Assembly: GCA_022775005.1 (NCBI GenBank)
Contig: JALFJR010000026.1
Span: forward strand, 1-64,000
Direction of reading: 5' to 3'
Source of the DNA: Parabacteroides sp.
GTDB taxonomy: Bacteria > Bacteroidota > Bacteroidia > Bacteroidales > Tannerellaceae
DNA length: 64,000 nucleotides
Position numbers and translations under genes: made by a program. This document shows positions 35,334 through 43,836 of this stretch, in pieces; within the stretch, counting starts at the first letter, position 1; the number at the start of each line of letters is the position of its first letter. A model generated the notes under the pieces. That model did no database searches. It was not told the origin of the DNA and saw only the letters and a program-made list of their open reading frames with translations.

Positions 35334-37130
35334 ATGGAAGAGAATAGCTGTATGCCGCAAACCGCACGATGCATTCAGGCACCTGCCCCGGAATCCCTGA
35401 AAGATTGTTCCCTCTTTTTAGACACCTATCGCATGGAGGCGTTACGCCCTATGTTCTCGATGGTGAAGGCGGCTCTACCTTATTGTCAATGGACAGACGG
35501 AGAGCAACGGTTGCGACGGATCTTAACAAGCAGGGAGGTGCCTCACAAGGAGGAGCTTGTTTTCGCGATCGCCTATTTCTTGTGCGAGCCGGCCAATTTC
35601 GAGCTTCTTTTCTCCTCCTTCTCGGTGCCATTGCAGCAGGTGTGGCGGCTGGTGATCGAGCATTACCTGGTAGGGCGAGACTTGATGGAGCGGGAAACAG
35701 GCATTGGCTGGATTGCAGAGCGGAGCTATTTTTCTTCGGAGATCAAATTGCCAGATTCGCTGAGTTTTTTCCGAGTGCATAACGATATGAATGGTACGCA
35801 GTATCTCTACCTGCCAGCCAAACTCCGCTTCTATTTGGTCCCCTATTTCATCCCGGATCAGGGCAGGCGGCCACATTTCAACGCGTTACCCTCGGCCGAC
35901 TCGCTGCACCTTTTCAATGGAGAGTTGGAGATGCCTCGTCTGCTCAAAGCCTTAGAGGTCTATTTTATGCAGGGGCAGCTGACCGACGATATGTTTGAGA
36001 AAATGAAGTGGACCGCAGTCAGAAGGCTGGGCAAGCTGTTGAAGGCGAAAGAGTTTTTTCCGGATGAGAAGGAAAAGAACGTGAAAGATTTCCGGACATT
36101 CCTGCTGATCGAATCGTTTGCCTATTGTCGTTGGATGTCCGACCTGGAGCTCCCGTTTGAGGAGATCGTCAAGTGGCCGATGAAGGTGTTTCTCTCATCT
36201 CCGGCCCATTTGGGCTATACGCTGTTGCCTCATGTGTCGGGCATTCGGCAAAGTCTGCTCTACTCCACCTGTTTGGATAAGCAGGCGCAGAATATCTGGT
36301 TGGCTCTTGGACAGATCTGTGTGGACGGAGATTGGGTGCAGGTGGAAGAGTTGCTCGATCTGTTGCATTTGATTGAGTCGGGAGAGGGCTATATGATGCT
36401 TTTCGATGATTATGCGCTGCGTGCGGTCTCTTTGCCGTCGGCCAAGCTACCGTCGCAACCTATCACACCGGTTAATTATTATACGCAACTGGAAGTCCCT
36501 TACGTGAAGGGCTTTCTCTTTTTGCTGGCAGCTTGGGGCATGGTGGAGGTGGCGTATGCGTCATTTGATCCAGCTTCACCCTCCTACTATGATGCGCTTC
36601 GCTATTTTCGTATTACCTCGCTGGGGCGTTACGTGCTGGGACAAACAGCCAGCTATAAGATGCCGGAGACACCCATCATGGAATTTGAGGTGGCGACGAA
36701 TCGCTTGTTGATCCGTTTCCTGGAGTCGCAGAATTCGTATGAGAAAGTGCTGGACGATTTTGCCGATCCTATCGGTGGGCATCGCTATCGGGTGACGGCT
36801 GCCAGCTTCTTGCGCACTTGCCAGAAACCGGAGGATGTGAAGGAGCGGGTGGATTTCTTTCATCGCTATGTGTGTCGAAATCCCTCGCCAGTATGGGAGG
36901 AGTTTTTCGATCGTTTGTTATCGCAATCCTGCGCATGGGAACCGATTACTCCTCAAGAATACAAGATTTTTCGTCTGCCGGCAACGGATAAATCGTTGTT
37001 GAGGTTGTTTGCCACCGATCCGCTGCTGCGAAAATATGTGCTGAAGGCTGAGGGATATATTATATTGGTGTCGGCCGCCCATCTGGAGGAGGTAAAACGA
37101 CGCCTGCAAGAGTTTGGCTACCTATTATAA
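35334..37130 (+). CDS. Large protein of unknown function with XPB/Ssl2-like C-terminus
   Basis: 598 residues, soluble, no signal peptide, starting 2 bases after the SNF2 stop codon, so made from the same transcript. The last 55 residues (from EYKIFRLPATDKSLLRLFATDPLLRKYVLK to RLQEFGYLL) resemble the end of the helicase-associated XPB/Ssl2 (Helicase_C_3) region: a short strand, 'dp-l-y', then a helix and G-Y. The rest is a winged-helix-like alpha/beta mix I cannot assign. It probably works with the SNF2 protein. Unlike its partner the frame is intact. The family assignment is inference. Confidence 0.6.
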   Translation: MEENSCMPQTARCIQAPAPESLKDCSLFLDTYRMEALRPMFSMVKAALPYCQWTDGEQRLRRILTSREVPHKEELVFAIAYFLCEPANFELLFSSFSVPLQQVWRLVIEHYLVGRDLMERETGIGWIAERSYFSSEIKLPDSLSFFRVHNDMNGTQYLYLPAKLRFYLVPYFIPDQGRRPHFNALPSADSLHLFNGELEMPRLLKALEVYFMQGQLTDDMFEKMKWTAVRRLGKLLKAKEFFPDEKEKNVKDFRTFLLIESFAYCRWMSDLELPFEEIVKWPMKVFLSSPAHLGYTLLPHVSGIRQSLLYSTCLDKQAQNIWLALGQICVDGDWVQVEELLDLLHLIESGEGYMMLFDDYALRAVSLPSAKLPSQPITPVNYYTQLEVPYVKGFLFLLAAWGMVEVAYASFDPASPSYYDALRYFRITSLGRYVLGQTASYKMPETPIMEFEVATNRLLIRFLESQNSYEKVLDDFADPIGGHRYRVTAASFLRTCQKPEDVKERVDFFHRYVCRNPSPVWEEFFDRLLSQSCAWEPITPQEYKIFRLPATDKSLLRLFATDPLLRKYVLKAEGYIILVSAAHLEEVKRRLQEFGYLL

Positions 37131-37500
37131 TGCGTAAGTTATTTTATAGAATGTTCGCGCACATAAGAAGGAGGTTACATATTCATCGAACTCACGTTAA
37201 ATAACCGAATCAAAAAAAGAGCGCAGCCCATCTGCGCAGCGAGCGCCAAGGCTTGAGACCGCTTCCACGAGTAGGCGACGGCCAGCGGTGAGGCATGGAA
37301 CCACTTCCAAGGCCCATTTCCAGCCGGAGGAGGCCAAAAAAGCGGTTCCAAAGCTCGGCGCAGCCTGTGCACCATCCTTACCCATGCCAATATCTGAGTC
37401 TCGTTTATAGGATACTTTTTTGACAAGTGGGCTATCGCTTCTCCTCTTTTAACTCGTGTAACAATAACGAGTCACTGTTCATAACTGTACTTCATAAAAA
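37131..37500. other. Structured non-coding stretch of unknown role
   Basis: No convincing gene. On the minus strand GCGCAG-N5-CTGCGC (37237-37221) followed by TCTTTTTTTG looks like a second terminator, which would end a transcript of about 250 nt starting downstream of the perfect hairpin at 37501. The inner part (37255-37375) is rich in short complementary words such as GGAACC/GGTTCC. An 83-codon minus frame (37426-37175) is open but its composition (WPPPAGNGPWKWF) is not protein-like. Confidence 0.4.
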
Positions 37501-37533
37501 CACCCCAAAAGTTTTTGTCAAACTTTTGGGGTG
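37501..37533. terminator. Perfect 14-bp bidirectional terminator
   Basis: CACCCCAAAAGTTT (37501-37514) and AAACTTTTGGGGTG (37520-37533) pair perfectly around TTGTC. It separates the accessory block from the convergent phosphoglucomutase gene; on the minus strand it is followed by TTTTTATG. Confidence 0.85.
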
Positions 37534-37582
37534 CAGTTCAATTGGAGGTACGGCCTTTTCTATCTATGATCGAATCAGACGA

Positions 37583-39334
37583 TTAATCCAAACCTAAAGA
37601 GGCCTTGATCTGATTGATCTTCTCTGCGGCAGCCGCATCGGCAGCGGGCAACTCCTCGGCGCTCTTCACCTTTGAGTGAACCTCGCAGTAGAACTTGATC
37701 TTCGGCTCCGTACCTGAAGGACGGATAGAGATCTTCGTACCATCCTCGGTGAAATACTGAAGTACATTGGATGTGGTCGGCATATCCAAGGTAACCACCT
37801 CGTTCTCCACATAATCCTGACCCTTCAACGTAGCGTAGTCGTAGAAAGCAACCACCTTGGAACCTGCGATCTCAGCCACCGGATTCTCACGGAAACGCTT
37901 CATCATCGCCTCGATCTCCTCAGCACCGCTCTTGCCCTTCTTCACAACAGAGATACCCTTCTCCTTCGAGAAGCCATACTCTACATAGATCTTCTGCAAC
38001 AAGCTGTACATGCTCAAACCTTGATCCTTCGCCCAAGCAGCGATCTCTGCCAAGATAGCGCAAGCAGAAACGGCGTCCTTATCACGTACGAAGTCCTCAC
38101 ACAAGAAGCCGTAGCTCTCCTCGCCACCTCCAATGTAGGCCTTCTTGCCCTCGTTCTCGCGCATCACGTTAGCGATCCACTTGAAGCCGGTATAAACGTC
38201 ATACATCTCCACACCGTTCTTCTCGGCGATTGCCTTGATGGTCTCAGTCGTCACGATGGTCTTCACGATATACTCCTTGCCTTGCAACTTACCCAACTCT
38301 TTCCAGCGAGTGATCAAGTAGTAAACGAACATCAAAGCGGTTTGGTTACCATTCAACAATACCCACTCGCCCTCGTTGTTCTTCACAGCCGCACCTACAC
38401 GGTCTGCATCGGGATCGGAAGCCATCACGATGTCGGCATCAATCTCTTTGGCCTTCTCAACCGCCATAGCCAACGCTGCAGGCTCCTCGGGGTTCGGAGA
38501 AACAACCGTGGGGAAATCACCACTAACCACATCCTGCTCAGGAACGTGAATGATATTGGTAAAGCCAAATGCCTTCAAGGCAGCGGGCACCAACTTCACA
38601 CCCGTACCGTGAATCGGGGTGTAAACGATCTTCATGTCGTGATGACGAGCAATCGCCTCCTTCGACAAGCTAATCTTTGTCAAATCCTGGATGTATTGAT
38701 CATCAATCTCCTGACCGATAATCTCGATCAAGGCCTTATTGCCCTCGAACTTAATATCATCAGCACCATGCACCTTGTTTACCTCGGCGATCGTGTTCTT
38801 ATCGTGCGGAGCGATCATTTGTGCGCCATCACTCCAATAAGCCTTGTAACCATTATACTCTTTCGGATTATGGGAAGCCGTCAAGATAATACCGCTTTGG
38901 CAACCCAACTTACGGATGGCGTATGACATCTCCGGTGTCGGACGCAAGCTCTCAAACAGATAAACCTTGATGCCATTCGCAGAGAAAATATCGGCAGAGA
39001 TCTCCGCAAACTTACGGCTGTTGTTACGGCAATCGTGACCGATCACCACCTTGATCTGCTCCAAATCAGCGAACTCTTGCTTCAGATAGTTAGAAAGGCC
39101 CTGTGTAGCCGCACCTACCGTATAGATATTCATCCGGTTAGAACCTACGCCCATGATGCCGCGCAAGCCACCCGTACCAAACTCCAGATCCTTGTAGAAG
39201 CATTCGATCAACTCCGTCGGATCCTCACTGTCGAGCAACGCCTGCACCTGCGCACGTGTCTCTTCGTCATAACTCTTCGTAAGCCAACCTTGTGCCTTAC
39301 TTCTCACTTTGTCTAACAAGTCTTTGTTTTCCAT
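37583..39334 (-). CDS. Phosphoglucomutase/phosphomannomutase (phospho-sugar mutase)
   Basis: Alpha-D-phosphohexomutase of 583 residues from ATG 39334. Catalytic phosphoserine loop LTASHNPKEYNGYK, metal loop DPDADRVGAA, sugar-binding loop GGGEESYGFL and phosphate-binding loop RPSGTEPKIKFY are all present. It interconverts glucose-1-P and glucose-6-P (or mannose forms), feeding glycogen and nucleotide-sugar synthesis. The length and motif set fit the PgcA/PGM2 branch used in Bacteroidetes. The 15-codon extension to 39379 is unsupported. It is monocistronic. Confidence 0.95.
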   Translation of the reverse strand: MENKDLLDKVRSKAQGWLTKSYDEETRAQVQALLDSEDPTELIECFYKDLEFGTGGLRGIMGVGSNRMNIYTVGAATQGLSNYLKQEFADLEQIKVVIGHDCRNNSRKFAEISADIFSANGIKVYLFESLRPTPEMSYAIRKLGCQSGIILTASHNPKEYNGYKAYWSDGAQMIAPHDKNTIAEVNKVHGADDIKFEGNKALIEIIGQEIDDQYIQDLTKISLSKEAIARHHDMKIVYTPIHGTGVKLVPAALKAFGFTNIIHVPEQDVVSGDFPTVVSPNPEEPAALAMAVEKAKEIDADIVMASDPDADRVGAAVKNNEGEWVLLNGNQTALMFVYYLITRWKELGKLQGKEYIVKTIVTTETIKAIAEKNGVEMYDVYTGFKWIANVMRENEGKKAYIGGGEESYGFLCEDFVRDKDAVSACAILAEIAAWAKDQGLSMYSLLQKIYVEYGFSKEKGISVVKKGKSGAEEIEAMMKRFRENPVAEIAGSKVVAFYDYATLKGQDYVENEVVTLDMPTTSNVLQYFTEDGTKISIRPSGTEPKIKFYCEVHSKVKSAEELPAADAAAAEKINQIKASLGLD

Positions 39335-39481
39335 GTTTGTAAATCTATTTTGATGTTTTGATTGTCGGTTTGTTATCAACCCAAGTTCCCTTTTGGATTA
39401 ACCGGTAACAAAAGTACGAATTTCTTTCAGTATTGCAACTACGCACCTCTTTTTTTGCCCAAAAAGCCATACTTTCGTTAT

Positions 39482-41170
39482 TTACCAGGTAAAAGTTTCC
39501 TCATGCACCGCCTCATTGCCACAGGCATCGACCACCGTCAGCCGCAACTGATGTTTGCCACGGGTAAGACGATCGGGGTCAAACCGATAGGTAATCACCG
39601 ATTTAGCGTCCATCTCAAAAAGGGCGTATTGCCCATCTATCTCTCCTCGATAACGCTCCACCCCACTCAGGTTATCGGTCAAGCGATATTGCAAACGTTG
39701 TGTAGCAACTCCCTTCTTCGGCTTCAAAGGAGTGATGTGAGGCGGCATCGTGTCTTGCCGAATGGTATATTCACCAAACTCCCGGATCTCCGCATCGATC
39801 CATCCTTTGCGATAAGTACCTCCTATCCACGAAGCCTTTCCATTTTGCAACCGCACCACGCCATATTGCCGTTTCTCCGCCAACGTATCGTTTTGCAAGA
39901 AGAGCGAGAGCAGTGCCCGTTGATGCAACGCGACCGGTTTGTCGTGCAAACAATGGGTAGCGGCCAACGCATTGCTATCTCGCTTCACACTATACCGGAA
40001 AGCGACATCATTGTAGAGGTTTCCCTTAGGAAGGGTCAATCGAATGCCCTTCGCCCCGAAACGGTTCTCGCTTTGCCATCGGAACAGTTCCCTACCGGTG
40101 GTATCAGGTTGCGGAATCTCTTGCAGCTTACCCATTATCTGAAAGGCTAAATGGGTCGTATTGCCCGCCAAATCCGCTAAGGTATAAACCACTTGATAGA
40201 TACGTTGCTCATCGATGCGAATGATGCCTTGCTCCTCCGCTTCCAAGAAACGCAAACGATTACCAGGTTCGATGTAGCTGCGCATGTAGAAGGCATGATT
40301 GGTTTTCCACTCCTCGTAATCCACTAAGCTGTTGAGATAGCGTGTCTCTCTAAAAGCGAAACGATCTAAATCGCTATGAAATATTTCCGTCGAATCCACA
40401 CTGAGGCGAATCACCCGCACGCCATACACATTCGTTGTGTTATCCATATAGTCGTTGGCTCTCACCGCCAAACCAATCTCTCCCCAAGCCTCGATACGTT
40501 CCTGCACCGTCTGCTTGCCATTCTTGGCAGTGACCAATGTCGGCTTGAGTTTCCGAGCACTGCCATTCACGACTCCTTTACCCGGCATCGGCACCACCAT
40601 CACCCCTTGGATCTTCGGCGGACGTGTATCCACTACCCGCTCGATATAACGCTCCAACGGATCAAGCACCTCCTCGCTCTTCGTATCACGCACCTCGAAA
40701 TGAAGATGAGGACCTCCGGAACTTCCTGTATTACCACTCCAAGCCACCACTTCGCCAGCCTTGACCGGGATTTGATTGGGTATCAATGTGAGATCCACTT
40801 GAAAGCGCTCTTGCGCATATTGCTGCTCCTTCAGATAGGCAGCGATGCGGGCATTGAAGCGTTGCAAATGGCCATACACCGTCGTCGTGCCATCGGGATG
40901 TGCCAAATAAAGCGCATTGCCATATCCCCAAGGGCTCACCGCTATACGAGCCACATAGCCCTCCTGCACGGCATGAATCGCCTTTCCCTCCGCTCCTTGC
41001 GTCTTGAAATCAATGCCCGAATGAAAATGATTGCTCCGCAACTCGCCAAAGCCACCACTCAATAAAATGGGAAAATCCAAAGGATTCAACAGTTCTTGTG
41101 CTGCTATCCATCCAGGAATAAGGCTCAACCAAGCCACTAACCAAACCTGTAACCAGTTTCTTCGATTCAT
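39482..41170 (-). CDS. M23-family peptidoglycan endopeptidase
   Basis: Exported 562-residue protein: signal peptide (about 1-24, ending PGWIAAQ), then a LytM/M23 domain with HSGIDFK (His-x3-Asp) and GPHLHFEVR, and a long C-terminal beta-rich part (about 200-562) with Ig-like features (DNLSGVERYRGEIDGQY). It should cleave peptide cross-links in the cell wall. Its start overlaps the previous stop by 4 bases (ATGA), so it is last in a coupled three-gene operon with an EEP-fold hydrolase and a beta-helix lipoprotein. Confidence 0.9.
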   Translation of the reverse strand: MNRRNWLQVWLVAWLSLIPGWIAAQELLNPLDFPILLSGGFGELRSNHFHSGIDFKTQGAEGKAIHAVQEGYVARIAVSPWGYGNALYLAHPDGTTTVYGHLQRFNARIAAYLKEQQYAQERFQVDLTLIPNQIPVKAGEVVAWSGNTGSSGGPHLHFEVRDTKSEEVLDPLERYIERVVDTRPPKIQGVMVVPMPGKGVVNGSARKLKPTLVTAKNGKQTVQERIEAWGEIGLAVRANDYMDNTTNVYGVRVIRLSVDSTEIFHSDLDRFAFRETRYLNSLVDYEEWKTNHAFYMRSYIEPGNRLRFLEAEEQGIIRIDEQRIYQVVYTLADLAGNTTHLAFQIMGKLQEIPQPDTTGRELFRWQSENRFGAKGIRLTLPKGNLYNDVAFRYSVKRDSNALAATHCLHDKPVALHQRALLSLFLQNDTLAEKRQYGVVRLQNGKASWIGGTYRKGWIDAEIREFGEYTIRQDTMPPHITPLKPKKGVATQRLQYRLTDNLSGVERYRGEIDGQYALFEMDAKSVITYRFDPDRLTRGKHQLRLTVVDACGNEAVHEETFTW

Positions 41171-42234
41171 TCTTTGTCTTTTTCTTTTTCCGCAGACAAA
41201 TGTAAGTAAAAATCGACAACCAAAGGTAAATGATCGCTAAATCCCCCCTCGTAGGTAAAGCCATAAAACGTTCGTTTGGGGCGACGTCCTAAATAGGTCT
41301 TATCGGTCGTCCAAAGAAAATCAGCGTCAAAAATCCGCACGCCTTCCGGGCGTAATCGAAACGTAGCGTCCGCTCGCAACAATGAACCATCCACCAAACA
41401 ATGATCCAATTGGCTCCATGCCCCTTGGTACTTATGCGAACCCTCCGGTTGCCCGGCACGCCTCATTGCAAAGAGATTATAAAGCGTAAGGTTATCAGAT
41501 ATTTGTGGATTCGAATCAGGCGTATAGGGTTGGGACTTTAACCCTTCTACCAAACTCCGATCAGTGGGTGTATCATTCAAATCGCCCATCACCAATAGAT
41601 GAGGATGCAGACGAAGGCGATAGAGCGAATCGCAAGTCCTACGCAAATGACGAGCCGCATCCATACGAAACGGTTCACTCTCCAATTGTCCACCTGAGCG
41701 AGAGGGAAAATGGCATACAAATACATCCAACGTGTCGCCTGTTACCACACGACCCCACACGTGCAACAACGGGCGACTACGCTTTTGCCCTCCTCGAAAA
41801 GGAATCCGCAGCGACTCCTCTCCCTCCAACGCAAATTGATCACGTTGATAGAGTAAAGCTACCCGGATGCCACGAGGATCGTCGGTATCACTACATACAT
41901 ACCGATATCCTTGGGTGCGCAAAGGGGTACGATGACAAAGGTGATAAAGGACAGAGTCATTCTCCACCTCACATAAGCCAATCAAAGCCGGCTCCGTCCA
42001 TTCACCTGCCGCCGTGATAACCTTCGCAATTTGCTGTAATTTGTGGTAATACCGTTTCGGTGTCCAATGGCGTTGCCCTTGCGGCAAGAATTCCTCATCC
42101 TCCGCCAACGGATTATCTTGCGTATCGAAAAGATTCTCTACATTATAACTGATCACCCGAAACAGACGTTGCCCATAAACCGATTGTCCCCCTAAAAGGA
42201 GACAAAGCAAGAGCAACACCATCCGAGTCTTCAC
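41167..42234 (-). CDS. Endonuclease/exonuclease/phosphatase-fold hydrolase, secreted
   Basis: 355 residues with signal peptide (about 1-21, ending GQSVYGQ). EEP-fold signatures: VISYNVENLFDT, GLCEVEN (catalytic Glu), VCHFPSRSGG, VMGDLNDTP and a final FSDHLPLVVDF. Targets of such exported EEP proteins may be nucleic acids or phosphoesters. Overlaps both neighbours by 4 bases, indicating tight translational coupling. Confidence 0.9.
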   Translation of the reverse strand: MKTRMVLLLLCLLLGGQSVYGQRLFRVISYNVENLFDTQDNPLAEDEEFLPQGQRHWTPKRYYHKLQQIAKVITAAGEWTEPALIGLCEVENDSVLYHLCHRTPLRTQGYRYVCSDTDDPRGIRVALLYQRDQFALEGEESLRIPFRGGQKRSRPLLHVWGRVVTGDTLDVFVCHFPSRSGGQLESEPFRMDAARHLRRTCDSLYRLRLHPHLLVMGDLNDTPTDRSLVEGLKSQPYTPDSNPQISDNLTLYNLFAMRRAGQPEGSHKYQGAWSQLDHCLVDGSLLRADATFRLRPEGVRIFDADFLWTTDKTYLGRRPKRTFYGFTYEGGFSDHLPLVVDFYLHLSAEKEKDKE

Positions 42235-43736
42235 GGTTGTTTCGCCTCCTCCTCTTTCGGCACGAACTCATAAGCGCCAATGGTAGGGCCATTCGCACTT
42301 TCTAAACGGTTCACACCATACCGATCGATCGGATATAACCGACTGATTTCCGCATCCGCTTTGCCTACACCAGATGCGATCACCGTATCTAACCGGAAAT
42401 CATAAGCATACTTATTCGCTTTGCCACCTGTCTGCCGATACTGCGGGCTTTCCGAGACAAAGGTTACTTCGTTGAAGCGGCTATCACTCGACGGCTTCGC
42501 TTTAAGCACACAATGGTTGAAACGATAATCATAATCGCCCGCCGAAAGCTGTATCTCACCACCCGTTAACAAATCTCCCGCACCAAAGCTACCGTCGATC
42601 AAGCAGTTGTCAAAGTAGGCTTTCTGAATGGGATAAGGACCTTGGCCGTTTACAGTCGCATCATGCAGCAAATAGAGGCACTTGCTATCCAAGGTCGTCT
42701 CATCGCTGATGCTTTGACGTGTGGTTAAACTCATATAATTAGCCATCGTGCAATGCGCAAAATAGTAATTTCCACCGATGAGTGTCACGACACTGCCTCC
42801 AGCGTTGCTAAACTCCGTATCAGTCGCCTCCACATCGCTATTCACCGCCACCAACAGGTCGTTTGCCATATTCGTGACCTGCGCATGACGTAAGCGCAAC
42901 TTCGGTTGATCTGTTGTCGAAGGCTCGCACATGATGCCATTCGTGCCATTTCGTACGATCGTATATTCCAACTGGTTCTGATAGCTGGATGCCCGGAAGC
43001 GAATACCACCCCATTGTCCCGGTGTGCGGTCGTAGGGCAACACATCATTCAAGATATAATCCAAGCGGTCGCCTCGCAGCGTCACCGGATTGCCTTGCGT
43101 TCCTTTCGCCAGCAACGTGCCATACACAACCAAATTCGCTTGATCATGCATATACAAAGTCACTCCCTCGCTCAAGGTCAATGTCGCTCCCTCTGCCACC
43201 ACCAAACTGTCATAAATCAGGTAAGGACGATCAGCGGCAAACAACGTATCCTGCGCAAGTGTCAGTCCCCCTTTGCAGAGATGCACATCCTGTCCGTATG
43301 CCTCCAACAGCACCGACTGACGAATGCCATTCACGTCGAAAAGCACGGAATCTTGAATCAGCAGCGGTTGATTCTGCCCGTTCGGATTCACGGTGACCTC
43401 CACGAATACATACATACTGTCATGAGCCGCAATACCCACACGGTCGAAACGGCTTCCCTTTCGCCCGTCCAAATTCATCCGGAAACCTGAAGCCTCACCA
43501 CTGGCCAACATCACCTGCTCCATCTCCAAAGGCTCGTTATTGGGATTATACACCATGAATTGACGGGTGGTGGAGCCTATGCTACTGAACACCGTATCAA
43601 AAGCTAACGTATCCATCGAGAAACTCAACCGATAAGCAGGATTGGTGGAATAATGCTCCTCTAAGCCTTCGCAACCAAAGAGAAGGCTCATCCATCCTAT
43701 CAGCAAACAGCATACTATGTAGGTCGATCTTGTCAT
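42231..43736 (-). CDS. Lipoprotein with right-handed beta-helix domain
   Basis: 501 residues. Lipobox LLFGC at about residue 22 marks a lipoprotein. An N-terminal Ig-like domain (FDTVFSSIGSTTRQFMVYNPNNEPLEMEQV) is followed by parallel beta-helix repeats (from about 170: EGATLTLSEGVTLYMHDQANLVVYGTLLAKGTQGNPVTLRG). Ends YGVNRLESANGPTIGAYEFVP, a common end of such proteins. Likely binds or processes a surface carbohydrate or acts structurally. First gene of the three-gene operon. Confidence 0.85.
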   Translation of the reverse strand: MTRSTYIVCCLLIGWMSLLFGCEGLEEHYSTNPAYRLSFSMDTLAFDTVFSSIGSTTRQFMVYNPNNEPLEMEQVMLASGEASGFRMNLDGRKGSRFDRVGIAAHDSMYVFVEVTVNPNGQNQPLLIQDSVLFDVNGIRQSVLLEAYGQDVHLCKGGLTLAQDTLFAADRPYLIYDSLVVAEGATLTLSEGVTLYMHDQANLVVYGTLLAKGTQGNPVTLRGDRLDYILNDVLPYDRTPGQWGGIRFRASSYQNQLEYTIVRNGTNGIMCEPSTTDQPKLRLRHAQVTNMANDLLVAVNSDVEATDTEFSNAGGSVVTLIGGNYYFAHCTMANYMSLTTRQSISDETTLDSKCLYLLHDATVNGQGPYPIQKAYFDNCLIDGSFGAGDLLTGGEIQLSAGDYDYRFNHCVLKAKPSSDSRFNEVTFVSESPQYRQTGGKANKYAYDFRLDTVIASGVGKADAEISRLYPIDRYGVNRLESANGPTIGAYEFVPKEEEAKQP

Positions 43737-43767
43737 CTATTATCTTTCAGCAAGTCATCTATTATGA

Positions 43768-43814
43768 TAAAAAGAGGAATAAGCTTCACGTAAACGGAAG
43801 CCATTCCTCTTCTT
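43768..43814. terminator. Bidirectional hairpin between the lipoprotein promoter region and pepD
   Basis: AAGAGGAAT and ATTCCTCTT arms with an inner GCTTC/GAAGC extension and a 9-nt loop. On the minus strand it lies just after the stop codon of the dipeptidase gene at 43837. Confidence 0.7.
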
Positions 43815-43836
43815 TAACGTTTAATCGGTGGAATTA

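Noticed and set aside
37175..37426. 83-codon minus frame in the gap at 37.2 kb
   Set aside because: Odd composition, ends in a terminator-like hairpin; better read as non-coding.
38021..38926. 301-codon plus frame opposite phosphoglucomutase
   Set aside because: Antisense shadow of a well-supported enzyme gene.
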